The position numbers and the translations under genes are program-made. From Fragum whitleyi (Eukaryota; Mollusca; Bivalvia; Cardiida; Cardiidae): a DNA stretch of 64,000 bases. The stretch spans positions 30,916,077 through 30,980,076 of the forward strand of contig OX411557.1 in assembly GCA_948146395.1 (NCBI GenBank). Reading direction: 5' to 3'. The notes below the pieces were generated by a model. The model did not search any database, was not told the DNA's origin, and saw only the letters and a list, made by a program, of their open reading frames with translations. Shown here piece after piece: positions 1 to 12,900 of this stretch; within the stretch, counting starts at the first letter, position 1; every line of letters starts with the position of its first letter.

Positions 1-621
1 AGTGTATTATTTCTGAAGAATGCATTCGCCGAAATATCAAAAGTGTATCACAAGTATGTACCATCAATGAATTTTCTGAAAATTGGACCTTGAAATGTAC
101 TTAATTGATCTATAAAAGCAGTTCAATTTACAAAGGCTGAAGTCAAAGAAACGAAAGGGGTCAATAAAGTACCACCATGGTCCTTTATTGTTTTATTCAC
201 GAGGCGCAGTCAAAAACATACATCAAGAAATTCCGTGAAATCGATATGAATAACGAGTAATAATAAAAAATAATCATAAGGTTAAGACTGGTCCAATGCC
301 GAAGGTAGAGGACATCAGTTCATAATTACATAATGTAATCCCCGACACCAAGGGCGATTTTTTTTACTGTTACGCGAATATCCATGAAATAAATGTTTTA
401 TTACTTAATAAATATTAAGTTAGTTTGTTTCATAATAAGAAGAGACGTACTGAAAACCCGATTGTTTGATAAATTTCTAAAAGCGTGTCACTCTGCACGT
501 TTATTACACCTGTAACAAAATAGTAGCATTTTGGCAAGCTGGCATCAGTTTGGTGCTTACTTTGCATGGATGAAAGATTTCATTCTGTAGACTGGTCAAT
601 TGACGGATGTTGATATAGACT

Positions 622-859
622 GAGCCTGTGCGTGGCATTTTCAACAATTTGAAATGTTGGTGAGGTTCAAACATTGATATGCATAGACAGCCACCTACTC
701 TTAAAATAAAGATACCTGATGTTCTACACATTCTTTGAGACCTTATGTAACTACAGTATGCATAGTGAAGACTCTGGTCAGACTGTGTGGGTGCACAGGC
801 TGGCCAGAGTCTTTGCTTTGCGCATATTTGAAATTGTTGGAAATCTCACGCATAGGCTT
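622..859. mobile_element. MITE family D, copy 1
   Basis: The terminal inverted repeat begins GAGCCTGTGCGTG and returns as CACGCATAGGCTTA at the other end. An internal stem pairs CAGACTGTG with CACAGGCTGGCCAGAGTC. Length is about 238 bp with no ORF. The same element recurs at 12946-13186 and 13501-13739, and an internal fragment sits at about 60617-60672. Class is unresolved; it looks like a non-autonomous DNA transposon. Confidence 0.7.
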
Positions 860-1366
860 AACTATGAAACAGTTCGAAATGGCTAATAAACATTTATATG
901 GGAGAACAGGTAATAATCAGAACTGATTCGAACTGAGCGATCGAATTGTTTATTGGTTATAAGCAACCATTATTTTTGCTACAAACAGTAACGTCTTGAA
1001 ATTGATACTCCCCTCCGCCGAAAACTATTAAAAAGAAGGATTTGATTGGTTCCTTTAGCTATAGATAGCTATTAATAAAACTTCGGGTGATATTTAATGA
1101 AGGGAGGTTATAGAAATAGCTTATTTTGTTCTTGAACACAGCTAACAATTTTGTATTAACTCCCTTTAATTTCTTCAAAACTCGCACATTCAATTCATTC
1201 AGTTTCATTCCGAAATCATTTCAATATGATACAACTTGTCAATTTCACAATGCTTCTAACTATATTTAAAAAGCCCATTATATCTATTATAATATTCTAA
1301 ATTGTCCTGGTATATCAGTCAAAATCTCGAGTCAAAGTTTGAGGAAATTTTCCACTGTTGAGAAAA

Positions 1367-1650
1367 GTTTTTTTTTCTTATAACTATACAAATATCCGTA
1401 TGATAAAATCCCATACGATATTTTTAATGGTATATGAATATTTTTAGATAAATGACATAATACGGTTTCATATCTGTACGAAACATCGACGAAAACAAGG
1501 CAAATAGAGGTTTAAAGATAAATCGTATAAGTGTATTGTATGGAAAAAATATCTAACTCGGTTGTGGGAATTGGAATTGGGAAGTATCAATTTCCCCAAC
1601 CTCGTTAGATATATTTTTTTTTCATACAAAACACCAAGTACGTATTATAT
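1367..1650 (-). mobile_element. Palindromic element family B, copy 1 (inverted)
   Basis: Contains the characteristic palindrome with ATATCTAAC on one side and GTTAGATAT on the other, bounded by copies of TTGTATG/CATACAA and a TACGTATTATA end. The side arm (TATAACTATACAAATATCC) is the reverse complement of the arm in the copies at 33178 and 61518, so this copy lies in the opposite orientation. Confidence 0.65.
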
Positions 1651-2148
1651 ATATAATCTCGGGTACTAACTTATGTCGTTCTAACGATGGTGTTTTCTAT
1701 GGTGACAAATATCTGCCACAAGATACAAGACAACAGTACCATGATTATGTAAAATATCGCGATGAAAGAAATTTTATATCAAAAGTCAACATTTCCTCTT
1801 GTACAATCGTGATGTTTGAACCTGGTATTCCGAATTCTTCTACGACAATGCCCACTTTTGACATCTAAGATAAAACTTTTCTTGTTTCTAAAACGGTATC
1901 TTAATTTATTTTTCGAAATTCGGCTCATGGTTATAACCCCATTTTTATAAAGGAAAATGAAAAAAAAAGTGTTTTCTGATTATAGGAGTCGGAATTTGTA
2001 TTGAAACGACTTTATCTTGATGCCAATGGTGGGAATTTAAAGTTAAATGTTAAATAAAAGATATGAATTTCAAAACATTTTTTTCGAGAAAAAGATAAGA
2101 CCAAACTAAAAAAAATTGAATCTTAACTAGTACAATGATGATTGTTTT

Positions 2149-2590
2149 ACAGTTAGTTACATCGTGAAATTGATATTCACCTCTAATAAAACCATTCTGA
2201 ACCGCTCACTCAGCGCTCAATTCATTCATTCCAAACGCTCCCTCATACCATTCAAAAACTTTCAAACCTATTGAAAAATATAGAATCAACAACGTCATTC
2301 AAAATAAATTTTGATGGAGAAAAATCGCATTTTCTCTGACATAATTCAAACTTTGAGCGCCTCAAATGTTTTTGAAGAAATAGGAAGCTATGATTTTAAC
2401 TTTTATGCATTTTTCATTAAAATAAGTAATCAATATCACTTATTTTGCTCATCAAGAACACAATTTGCGATATTGGATTCCCTCCCATTCATTTCACCCA
2501 AAACTTGCCCCACACACTCATTCAATTTCAATTCTAAATCATTTCAAAACCATTCACCATGTCAATTTCACGACATTGTTAACTGTATTC
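2149..2590 (+). mobile_element. MITE family C, full-length copy
   Basis: Begins ACAGTTAGTTACATCGTG and ends in the inverted form CACGACATTGTTAACTGTA, so the terminal repeats are about 25 bp. The body carries runs such as CATTCATTCATTCCAAAC and CACACACTCATTCAATTTC. The same element is found many times in the window (11924-12357 is a close full-length match). The 96-codon frame at 2311 is inside it and is not a gene. Confidence 0.75.
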
Positions 2591-2622
2591 GCGTACTGTA
2601 GCAGAAATATGCCAACATACAG

Positions 2623-3553
2623 TTACAGTTAACAACATCGTGAAAGTTACATTCCTTCCGATTACAACCATCCTTAATCGCTCCATCAGCGATCCATTCA
2701 ATCATTCAAGACACTTATTCAAATCGATCAAATACGCTCCAAAGTCATAAAAAACATTGTGAAATCGCACAAGACTGCCAAGATTTAATTCAAATCAATC
2801 AAACTATTTTACTACTTTCTTTAATGCTTTTCGGTGGTTTATCGAGAGATAACGATAGATTATGACTTGATAATCTCACCGCAAAAGCAGTGAGGTTATC
2901 AAAAACTTATACCCTGCTTTTGTGCATTTCATCCTATCTGAGTCATCTATGCGGGGGAATAAGTGATGCACAATGAACGTTGCATAGCAATCACGCGCAA
3001 AATGACGCGCTTTACGAAAATTTGGTCCTAGAAATTTCCCATTTTGTCTCATTTTTGCATTAAAGAAATAGAATAATCGTTTGTTTTTCGTGTAAGATGG
3101 ATTAATATTTTATTTCGTGAACAACAAAAGCTAAATTTTCACTCGTGGCTCTACCACTCGTGAAAATTTATCTTTTTTTGTTCACTCAATGAAATATAAA
3201 TCGATCTTACACTGAAACAAACGATTATCCTCTATTTATTGGACGAAATTATCGTTATTTTATTACCCCCGTTCATAAAAAAACCAAAGCAAATTTCTGT
3301 TTGTACGTCTGTACGGATTAATCAGACGATTAAGTTCACATAATCCAATAAAATTGCGCAACGCTTTGAAATTTTGAAAAAAAATCATGATATCATGATA
3401 TTTTTTAAGGAGTTCGGTGTTTTGTGAAAGGTTTCTGAGCTTTTTTATTGGTTTGAGTAAGTGTTTTGAATTGATAAATTGAGTGCTGAGTGAGTGATTT
3501 AGAATGGTTTTGATTGAAATAAATGTCGACTTCACGATGGTCTTAACTGTTGT
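2623..3553. mobile_element. Two facing family C ends with a nested family F MITE
   Basis: A family C terminus starts near 2623 (ACAGTTAACAACATCGTG) and the same terminus reappears in reverse complement, ending near 3553 (CACGATGGTCTTAACTG). The family F hairpin element at 3066-3240 lies between them. This is either a nested insertion or two inverted partial copies. Confidence 0.55.
3066..3240. mobile_element. MITE family F, copy 1
   Basis: About 175 bp of inverted repeat around the central near-palindrome TCACTCGTGGCTCTACCACT. Outer arms pair AATCGTTTGTTTTTCGTGTA with TACACTGAAACAAACGATT. A second copy is at about 60336-60496. Confidence 0.7.
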
Positions 3554-3850
3554 TTTCATACAAAAAACCAAAAACAAAACAAAAAAAAGAAATAAAACAA
3601 AAAATAATAAATAAATAAAGAAAAGAGGCTTTCTTGGTCACCAAAAGGACATAAATCAAAATCTTAATCAGGACACCATTTATTTCAACCTCTCAACGAT
3701 GGCCAGCTACAAAATCGTTATAAATAAAGGTTTTGTAACCACCATAAAATAAATCAGTGGCTAGCGACGTCTTCATAAAAATCGGTTGTCAAAGGCTGTC
3801 AAAGTTTTCTAGGCGGAGCTTAAGGTTGACCACCTATGTATATTTATTTG

Positions 3851-3858
3851 TATATATG
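3851..3858 (+). promoter_or_regulatory. TATA-like box of the PKS gene (putative)
   Basis: TATATATG lies 70 bp before the start codon. If used, initiation would fall near 3880, giving a 5' UTR of roughly 45-50 nt that includes the small upstream ORF. AT-rich DNA makes chance matches common, so this is tentative. Confidence 0.35.
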
Positions 3859-3919
3859 AAAGGTTGCATTGTCTTGCTTAAAACAGTTTGATGCTTAACG
3901 CAGTGAAGACATCAACAAA

Positions 3920-3928
3920 ATGATATAA
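3920..3928 (+). promoter_or_regulatory. Two-codon upstream ORF overlapping the PKS start
   Basis: ATG-ATA-TAA at 3920-3928 precedes the PKS start, and the last base of its stop codon is the first base of the PKS ATG (TAATG). The sequence is seen directly. Any role in reinitiation or translational damping is inference. Confidence 0.5.
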
Positions 3929-6900
3929 TGGAAGACGACGAGATAGCGATCGTCGGCGCCGGCTGTCGGTTTCCTGGCGCGGATAATCTAGACGAGTTTT
4001 GGAAAGTTCTCGTAAATGGAGAAAATCATGTTCGGGATATTCCGGAAAGCCGATGGAACAATAGCGCTTTTTACGACGAGGACCCGAATGCACCCGGAAA
4101 ATCCTACGTGAAAAAGGCGGGACTCCTGAAAGAGTAAGTTCTGTTTCATGCATTTTACACCCCCCCCCCCTTTGTATTAGTAGCCTATTGGCGAACCCGA
4201 AATAAACTTTAAAGATAGGTAGGTACTCAGTCAATGCATATGTTCGTCAGTGCACTGGGATTTAAACTTTTGCAAAACTGTTTGCAAATTATGACCATTC
4301 GCGAGCATAGCGGGGGTTTATTTCTAAATGTTTACAATAACAATATGACATCCTGAACGCAGGATAGATTCCAAAAATCTTAATTATAAACACCCACAGA
4401 AATTGCGCGAGTTTTCGAAGTTTGTCGTGGTCTCCATGGAAGAGGCGATGTCATAAAAGCGCGCCAGAGCACATGTTGCTTTAATGTGACGTCACAATAT
4501 CACTGAAGATGACGTTGAGAAAAACAAATCAACAACAGATTTAAACTGGACATTTGAAAATTTGATAAGTTTTACTGTGTCTTTTCATCAAGTCATAAAT
4601 GCATAAAAGATCTACAAACATGATTGGTAAGCGTTATAGGAATTAGGATCTTTTTCTTCGGACGTATTGACCAAAGTACCAATTTGAAGCCGATCACCTA
4701 AAAATATTCAAAATTAATTCATTTGCTTCCAAGGTACTTTCCAGGTTAAGGAAAAAGTCGGAGCGATGTCCGTAATGAAAAAAGTTTGTGCCACTTTCGG
4801 GATTGTTAATTTTTGGATAAAATACATGTACTGAAGCTGAAAATTGACTTAAAATTTCGGAATATTTTTTTCTTCTAAATTCTAGCAGATATTGATCTAG
4901 CTTTGGTAAGTTACCTCGCAATGGTAATTTCCCGGTCAAGTTTGGTCCTTTGAATAATTTTTATTAATTCACTAGTCAAAGATTCACTTTAAATTGTGTT
5001 CCTCAGAGTACGTGCATTATAAATGGCTGAAAATTAGCTTTATTATTCAATGACAACAATTTTTAGTACCGGTAAACAGCCATTTTGTAAGATTACGCAC
5101 AAAGTAGTCCCAATATAAATCTGTTTAAGTTTTTAGAAATCTTTATATTTTGGACCCAGTATATCAAATTCTAAAATAATTCTAAATAAATCATGTGTTA
5201 TTAAAACTCAGCAGAATGAGACGATTCTATTGAGTGTAACAGCATAGGATTTACGATACATTCGCAATAAAGTAGATATTCGTTCAAAATAATATTTCGT
5301 ATTTTCTCACGAAAAGTGTATTAAGCGTCCATTCTCTTTAACGACCGCTTTTTTGTGGTTCCATAAGTGGTCACTAAATACAAATTTTACAATAAATAAA
5401 ATGCACGTTCAAGAAAATGAGTCCCGTCCATGACAAAGAAATTAATCTTCTGGGTTTAACTTTTATTTGTCATTTAAAGAAAATACACGATCAAAAAGAG
5501 GTCAGCTAGAGGTCGCAATTTAAAAACAATTATATAGTGAGGTGGAATATTCATTAAACATTAATTAACAAAAACCGACAAGGTGGAACATTTAGATTCA
5601 GGCCAGCCTTCGAATCCGCGTAGACTGACCAGGAACGTACTGCTCTCCCCCATTGTTTTACATGTATTCTGGACACAATAGGTTTTTAAGTACAGTCAGC
5701 TACATGTCAATAGTGAATTGATGTTCATCTCGATCAAAATCATACTATATGGCTCGCTCGGCGCTCAATGCAATACACTGTTAACACTTTTTTTTCTTTT
5801 TTACTCATAAGTAAAATATGTCCGCAATAATCAGGATTCGTTCAAATCACTTCATTATCTGATTCAAATCGGTCAAATCATTCCACAAGTTTATTGACTG
5901 GTTTTGTGTCTGATTAGTCCCTGACGACATGAAAACAGAGCAGGACGTAGATTTTATTATTTGAAGGGATGCAAAAATTCGAAATCTTCGTCTAATTTGA
6001 ACGAAATTTGCAATATGTTATAACGTCTCAGTAATTATATCCAACACTCGTTCACCCCATGCGTTCCTAAATTGTTTAACATGCAAATTCCACGGAGTTC
6101 TTCGTTTGGTTAAGAAAGCTTTACAAGCCATTCTCGTGGGTCTCTAAAAATAATGTAATAACGTGATCAAAAAAATACTTTTCAGTCATGACAAATTTGA
6201 CTACCGTTTGTTCGGCATCAGTGAAGTCGAGGCCACAAGAATGGATCCCCAACAACGTTATGTATTAGAATGTGTCCATATGGCGATGGAAGACGGGGGT
6301 TTTACGAGGAAACAACTCAATGGAACCAACACAGGCGTCATAATTGGTAGGTGTTTATGTGTGTATGCTTTTGTTTGTGTTTGTTTATATTAAAATGCGA
6401 TGGAACACGGATGTTATCAGGGAACGAATGAATGGGACCATAACTGGCGTCCTAATAGGGAAGCTTAAATTACTAAATGAATCATGAATACAAGAGGCAT
6501 CCTATACGTTTCCTTGCCGTAATAATTTTACATTTTGTCCTGCTATTCGCTTTTCTATTGAGATACTGGTATAACCACCACTGGTAATTGCGATCTTTTT
6601 CCATTTTCTTTCTCAAATCAGAAGTATATTGACTGTGTCACGAGTGAGGACAAGATTAACGAGAACGTGCTTAGTAGTCCGTTTGACTTCAATATGGACC
6701 AACATTTCGCCGAAAATCTCAGAAATTAATTAATGAAACGCATATTTTTCTTGTCATATCATTTTTTCCAGCTTATACCATGACGAATTTTGTTTTTCAG
6801 AATTTTTGAATGTAAAATAATGATTTTGTCCGTCCGTCTACATGTTAACTTTCAGCATTTCATACCTACTTGTTACTGTATTAAACGGAACAGCGAATTG

Positions 6901-9900
6901 TAATACCAAAAATAGTACTGATTTGCATAGGGGCCGAGTCAAAAGAGTAAGATTTTAAATGAATTGTATTACTATAAAATCGAGTTTTTCAATATAACTA
7001 AGTTTGTCTAAGATTTTTGCTATCGTTGGATATCAAATCTGTGTATGTTCTCTCTTTCTTCAGAAACTGTTTGACCAGATAATTGATTATTGATTTTATT
7101 CATTCTGAGATGAACCCTATATTTACATGTTAAGACCAATCAAAAGCATTATTAAACGAAGTAGTTGGGAATTTCACGAGGAAAACTTGATGAAAAGGCG
7201 AGTACTAACGGTAAAAATCACGTGTTATTTAAGTTTAAGACGACATGACCGTCGATATGCTAATTAGCATGTCCAAATAAGGAACAATTGACATTTCATC
7301 TGTCAAAGGTTTAGTATAAAACCACGTGTTTTTACTATTTATGATGACATTTTCTTACTATTGAACAGCCTCCATCACCCCTCGTATTTAAGAAGGGATA
7401 ATGCGAAAATATTAACATTAACTAGATAGACAAAATCATTATTTTGAAATCATTTTATTTTCAAAAAATATTTTTTGGAATGGTATTAAGCTGAAATTAA
7501 GATTTTACTACATACAAATCCTTTATTCAAACGCAATGTTATGTAATTGATGAAAAGGTTGGTCCATATAGAAGTCAAACGGACTATACATGTAAAATAA
7601 GGACAAGCCCGTGATGAAAGTGGGAGACCAAAACATCGTATCTACAGCTTCGTTCAAGCTGTAGATACGAGGTTTGGTCACCCAAAGATGATAGGTCATT
7701 GGCCTGGCCATGGACCTGTCATCAATTTGTGATGTATTGTCATTATTTATATTGCCTACGTTTTGTAACCATTTTTTCATGCCACACTATTTTTTGTCCT
7801 TTCGAGATCAAGATTTAGGACACATTCTGCCTCGCCAGATGAGACCTTGAAAACCAGGCGTTTGTTTCATAATCCGATCTTTGTCATATAGGTTATGATA
7901 AATATATTTAAATAAAAACTATAATGACGTCGCACACAGTGATGAGTAACATATTTACGTAACGTCACATTGGTGTATTCACTTCGGTTTTGCAACATTG
8001 ACAAAGACTTTACGCAAAACTTGGCGGTCACAACTGGAACAAATGATGTGCGTTTTAAAATAACGAATAAAAGAAGATTCCAAATAAACTATGATGAAAA
8101 TCAACGAAAATAGTTTATAGTTTTTTTATTCATTTGTAAACTACGTTATGATATGCAATCTAGTCAAAGTAAAAAATGTTACTAAAATATGATTCATATC
8201 AAGCTTAAAGGAATTTTTGAGAACTTCTCACCAAGCATTGATACAAGCTTACACGTTTTTGATCATACGGTTAAGCCCATATTATTCATTATATGGCTGT
8301 GAAATATGGGGCACATCAAATTTGAACTCAGCTTCTGTTAAAAATGAATCAAGGTTTAAGATAGAAAAGTCATTTGAAAATTTCGAGTCTGAAAGATTAG
8401 CTATGAAATTTTATAAATATATACTTGGCACACACAAAAAGACTACTAATTTGGCAGTTTTGGGTGATTTGGGTAGAACACCTTACTTCATTGATATCTT
8501 GTGTGTAATGTTTAAATTTTTCAAAAGGTTAGAAGCTCTTGATAAAGATTGTCTATTATATAAAGCATTTAATGCTAGTAAACATGTCGCTGTAGATAAT
8601 TCACAGTGTTGGTTTTCATTTGTTAAATCAATTTTTCATGAACATAACATTTCAACCAATGTAAGCATGTCAGAAATTAAATCAATTCTTATCAGTCGTT
8701 ATATGAATTATTGGGAAAGAGAAGTTAGAATAAATGCAATTGATAAACAAGGTAAATTAAGAACATATTATACCTTCAAACAATTTTTTTCAAAAAAGAA
8801 CCTTATTTAACTGTAATCAAAACTAGAGAGGAAAGAAAATGCTTAACACAATTTAGATTAAGTTCTCATAAACTCGAAATTGAAAGGGGGAGATATTGTA
8901 GAATAAAACCAGAAGAAAGACTATGTTCTAATTGTGAAAGTGGGCAGATTGAAAACGAATTTCATTTTATGATTAAATGTTACAAGTATCTCAATGAGAG
9001 AAAAACTTTTTTTCTGAAATCGGAGAAATGAATAAAAAAACTTTCTAATTATGGATGACACTAATAGATTTTTGTGGTTAATGTCATCTGAAGACCCGAT
9101 AGTTATCAACATTGTTTCCCTTTATCTAAAATGTTGTTTTGATAAACGGAATCAATAGGTTGAAAGATTAAACCTACCATTGTCGATATTCCATTTGCTC
9201 TATTTCATTTCGCCATATATTTTGATGTATGTTTTGATCTCAAAATAATGTTGTTTTATTAGAAGCTATGAGGAATTTTTCATGATTTTGTTTTTTATAT
9301 AAGACATGTGTTTAATTTTGTACATGTTTGTTTTGTCATGCCCAGATGGGTCAACTTAGTTGAAATTAAAATATATTCTATTCTATTCTATCACCTTCAA
9401 TATACAACCAACTTTTGAGAGAAGTACGACGGAAACTATTGAAAGTTAAATCAGAAGCGAAACGAAACTGTTTCGGAGCCGAATAAAAACCGTAAATGTT
9501 TCCAAACAATCAACGGTGTTAAAATTTAGTAAGGTTGAATGAATGTAAATTTTTATACGAGATAACATCTCGTCCTATGAACGAGAAATATTCTAGAAAA
9601 ATTCTTTTAATGTGACCTGCCGTTAAAACGTTAAAAAATACTGCAGGACAATTTTTAGACCACCCCGACGATGTACATTTCTTTTGATGAGGGGATATTG
9701 ATGAATACTTTTATATAAGCGGAAAATCGTCTAGATGTATTATGGATATGAATTTAAAGTAAGAATATGTTGATGATTTGTACAAAAAATAAATAAATAG
9801 AATACGCATCAAATTTATTTTAATGAAGTTTTTGTGTGTAAATTTACACAATTTCAAGACTGAGAAAACACAATAATTAACTCGTTAGATCAAGTCGAAT

Positions 9901-12900
9901 TTGAACAAAAATATAATTGCATTAATTCGGATTCAGACCAATTTCAAATATTATCTTTTATTAATCTATTCTTAAGAAAAAAATGAAATAATACGATTTC
10001 GAGAGAAAAAAATATTAAAAAACGACGTTTCTTAGCAATCTGACGCTACTGCCATATTTCTTACGTGGTTGCCATCTTTCATTTAGACCATCCAACGGGC
10101 GTAAGACTCACATGGACGTTACGCAAGGTAATGGTGACACTTTACAAAAACGTCGACATTAGCTTATTTTTACGACAAAATTCTTATTTTTCGACGTAAA
10201 TTAATAAAACATACATCAAACTTTGCATAAAAAAACTATCTACATGGTTGTGGTGTTGTTTGTAACTATAAGACAAATTAAAAACAATAAACTATCGTAG
10301 ACCTTTTATTTGATGCCAAATTTATAACTGTAAATATGTGTCAGCAGCGAATACAATGATTTCATATGTAAACGCATCGTCTTTTTTGACGTAACCGGCA
10401 ACTTTTGCTGTTACGTCAAATCGTAATCAAAATTACGCATGGTAAAGAGTATAAAAACCAAATTCACTATCTCATTCAATCAAATGAATAATTAGTTTAT
10501 AAAGTCTCCGAAACGCTTCTCAGTAAAGTGTCTAACACTATTGATGAATCACAAGGGGCGTGCCTACGTAGAACGCACGTGCGTAAAATGGTTTTATCAA
10601 ACAAAATATATTTTGTATATTATCGAAAAATGCTCATTACATCGTTACTACAGCTCGACAACAATTACAGTTTGTCTAACCTGTAATAACGACCTTCAAG
10701 TCCCAAACGACAAAAATCGTTGAAACAAAATTTCAACAGTCGTTGTTTTATAAATCAGTGATTGGATAGGTCAATGATTCAATTCTTGTTGTGTTTGCCA
10801 AGATTCGTGCATTTTGATGGGCTGATAAATTGTTTCATTACACACTGAAAGCAGTTTTGATTACGCAGCTTTTTTGTAGGCTTCCGCGGAAAGAAGTCCC
10901 GTAAAATAATCCATGTATTTGAGGGTAAATCTTAACATTTTTTGCTTCCGGAATTTAAATTATAAGTTGTGAAAGGAGTATTTCTTGATATCATTGAGGT
11001 ATGCAACTAAATACCTTATCCCCCTCATGCACGAATTCGCTTCGCCTATTCATACAGCTTGATAAGTTTTCTAGTTTTTATACCTTCATGGAATCAACGT
11101 CATATTCACTTCATCTCTTAAAGTATTGTCTTTATGAGATGCAACCTAAGCGTCGAAGCTGCGGTTGCAGCGTTTATTTTTTCTCATCCACGAAATTGAC
11201 TGAAACAAAATAGTGGTAGATATTTGGGTTTAACAGACCTTTTTCGTTGGTTACAAGGTCAAAGTAATATGTTAAGGTCAAGGTCAAATATTTTAAAAAT
11301 GGCAGTGTGTGTCTTTTTTTGTCCGTGAAGGTACAAACCAGTTTTTTGTTCTTTATTTAAGATAGGTAAAACATATCGATGATTTCGTCCAATTTGGACG
11401 AAATTAGCGCTATTGTATTACCTCCCTTTAATTTAACATAAAATTCACTCATCGAACTCATTTATTTGCATTCAAAAATCAAAACCCAAAATTATACACC
11501 GCATATATTTCATGATGTTCTTAATTAACTGCATTACATGTATTAGGGGAGGAATGTATCCGCCCCCCCCCCCCCCCCCCCATTTAAGGCCTGTTTATGT
11601 CGTTTTTCATTTCTTCAAAATATAACTTCTGTTGTCCAAAGTATCAGCATAAGACTTCTTAATATTCAGGCTGCATGAATGACGACTATAAAGCCATTGT
11701 GAACGACGATCTAAAGGATATTGGAGGATACAACGCAACGGGAACGTCAGTGGCCGTCATATCGGCGAGGGTTTCTTACGTCTATAACTTACATGGAACG
11801 TGTTTGACGTTGGACACGGCGTGTTCGTCGGCTCTAGTAGCGATACATCTAGCTAGTCAGGCAATCAGAACAGGTACGTCATTTTCTTTTTTATATTTCT
11901 TTCTTTGAGCGACAAAAAACCCATACAGTTTATTACATCGTGAAATTGACACTAATTCTGATCAAAATCATTCTGTATTATTCACTCAACGCTCCATTCA
12001 TTCATTCCAAACATTCACTCAAAAACGCTCCGAAATCATTGGAAAACATTTAAAAATCGTTCAAGACTATCAACAATAAATTCAAATCAATCTATTTATT
12101 CTATGATTTTATTAGCTGCTGTGGACTTTAAAGTGTCTGATTGGCCCACGGAGGCAAACAAACAGAAAAGTACGCATATTTTATTAAAGGGAGATAATTA
12201 ATATCGCAAATTTTGTTCATCCTGAACAGAATTTGCGATATAGGATTACCTCTCATTAAATTAACTCAAACCTCGCTCCACACACTCATTCAATTTCATT
12301 CCGAAATCATTCCAAAATCATTCACTTTGTCAATTCCACGATGTTGCAAACTGTACAGCTTCAATCAAGCATTAGTTATAAAGGTTTGACCCCACCCCAC
12401 CCCCATTCCGCAATGTAATTGTCCTGTACCCTTCGGGTGCATTTTAAGTTGTACAGTTAAAATTTATCGTGAAAATGTCACGATGAATGCCCTTTGAATA
12501 GTTATCGAACGAATTGGAGTGAATTGGGGAACGAGTATCGAGCAAAATTAAAGGGAGGTAATCTAGCATCAATAATATCGCCCAATTGGACGAAATAAGA
12601 GATACTTTATTAACCCCCTCTCATTAAAATCCATGGAATTTTTTCATCAATTGGAGTGAAATGTGGCTCGGTTTGAACGATTTTGAAATGCTTTTGAACA
12701 TTTTAGAGTGTTTTTGAATTGTTTGAGTGTGTGTTCCGAATGAATGAATGGATCGCAAAGCGATCGATTTAGAAAACTTCTGATATAAGGTAATGTCAAT
12801 ATATGATATAAACAACTGTAAATGAAGGCGTGCACGCGTAAATATTTTGAATGCACGATTAGTTTTCATACAAGCGTATTCAAAGTTACAGCAAGCTATC

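Larger units (their letters stand above)
1..3927. other. Upstream flank of the PKS gene, repeat-filled
   Basis: No coding region is supported here; the short frames lie in repeats. The stretch contains a MITE at 622-859, an inverted copy of a palindromic element at about 1367-1650, a MITE at 2149-2590, and further MITE ends at about 2623-2830 and 3360-3553 that face each other with another hairpin MITE (3066-3240) between them. The last 80 bases before the PKS start carry a TATA-like run and a tiny upstream ORF. Confidence 0.7.
6347..11669. other. PKS intron 2, with LINE remnant
   Basis: A phase-1 intron of 5.3 kb that starts GTAGGT. It holds a hairpin at 7626-7679, a short inverted pair (AGTCCGTTTGACTTC at about 6680, its complement at about 7570), a broken LINE at about 8190-9395, a family C-like fragment around 11390-11540 and a poly-C tract near 11562-11582. 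The rest is anonymous AT-rich DNA. Confidence 0.75.

Noticed and set aside
2311..2601. A 96-codon gene
   Set aside because: It lies inside a full-length family C MITE.
7523..7780. An 85-codon minus-strand gene
   Set aside because: The frame crosses the 54-bp hairpin and an inverted repeat shared with 6680. No domain or splice support was seen.
8217..8810. A 197-codon host gene
   Set aside because: It encodes the post-reverse-transcriptase region of a LINE, is frameshifted at both sides and is followed by a LINE-type TTCTA tail.
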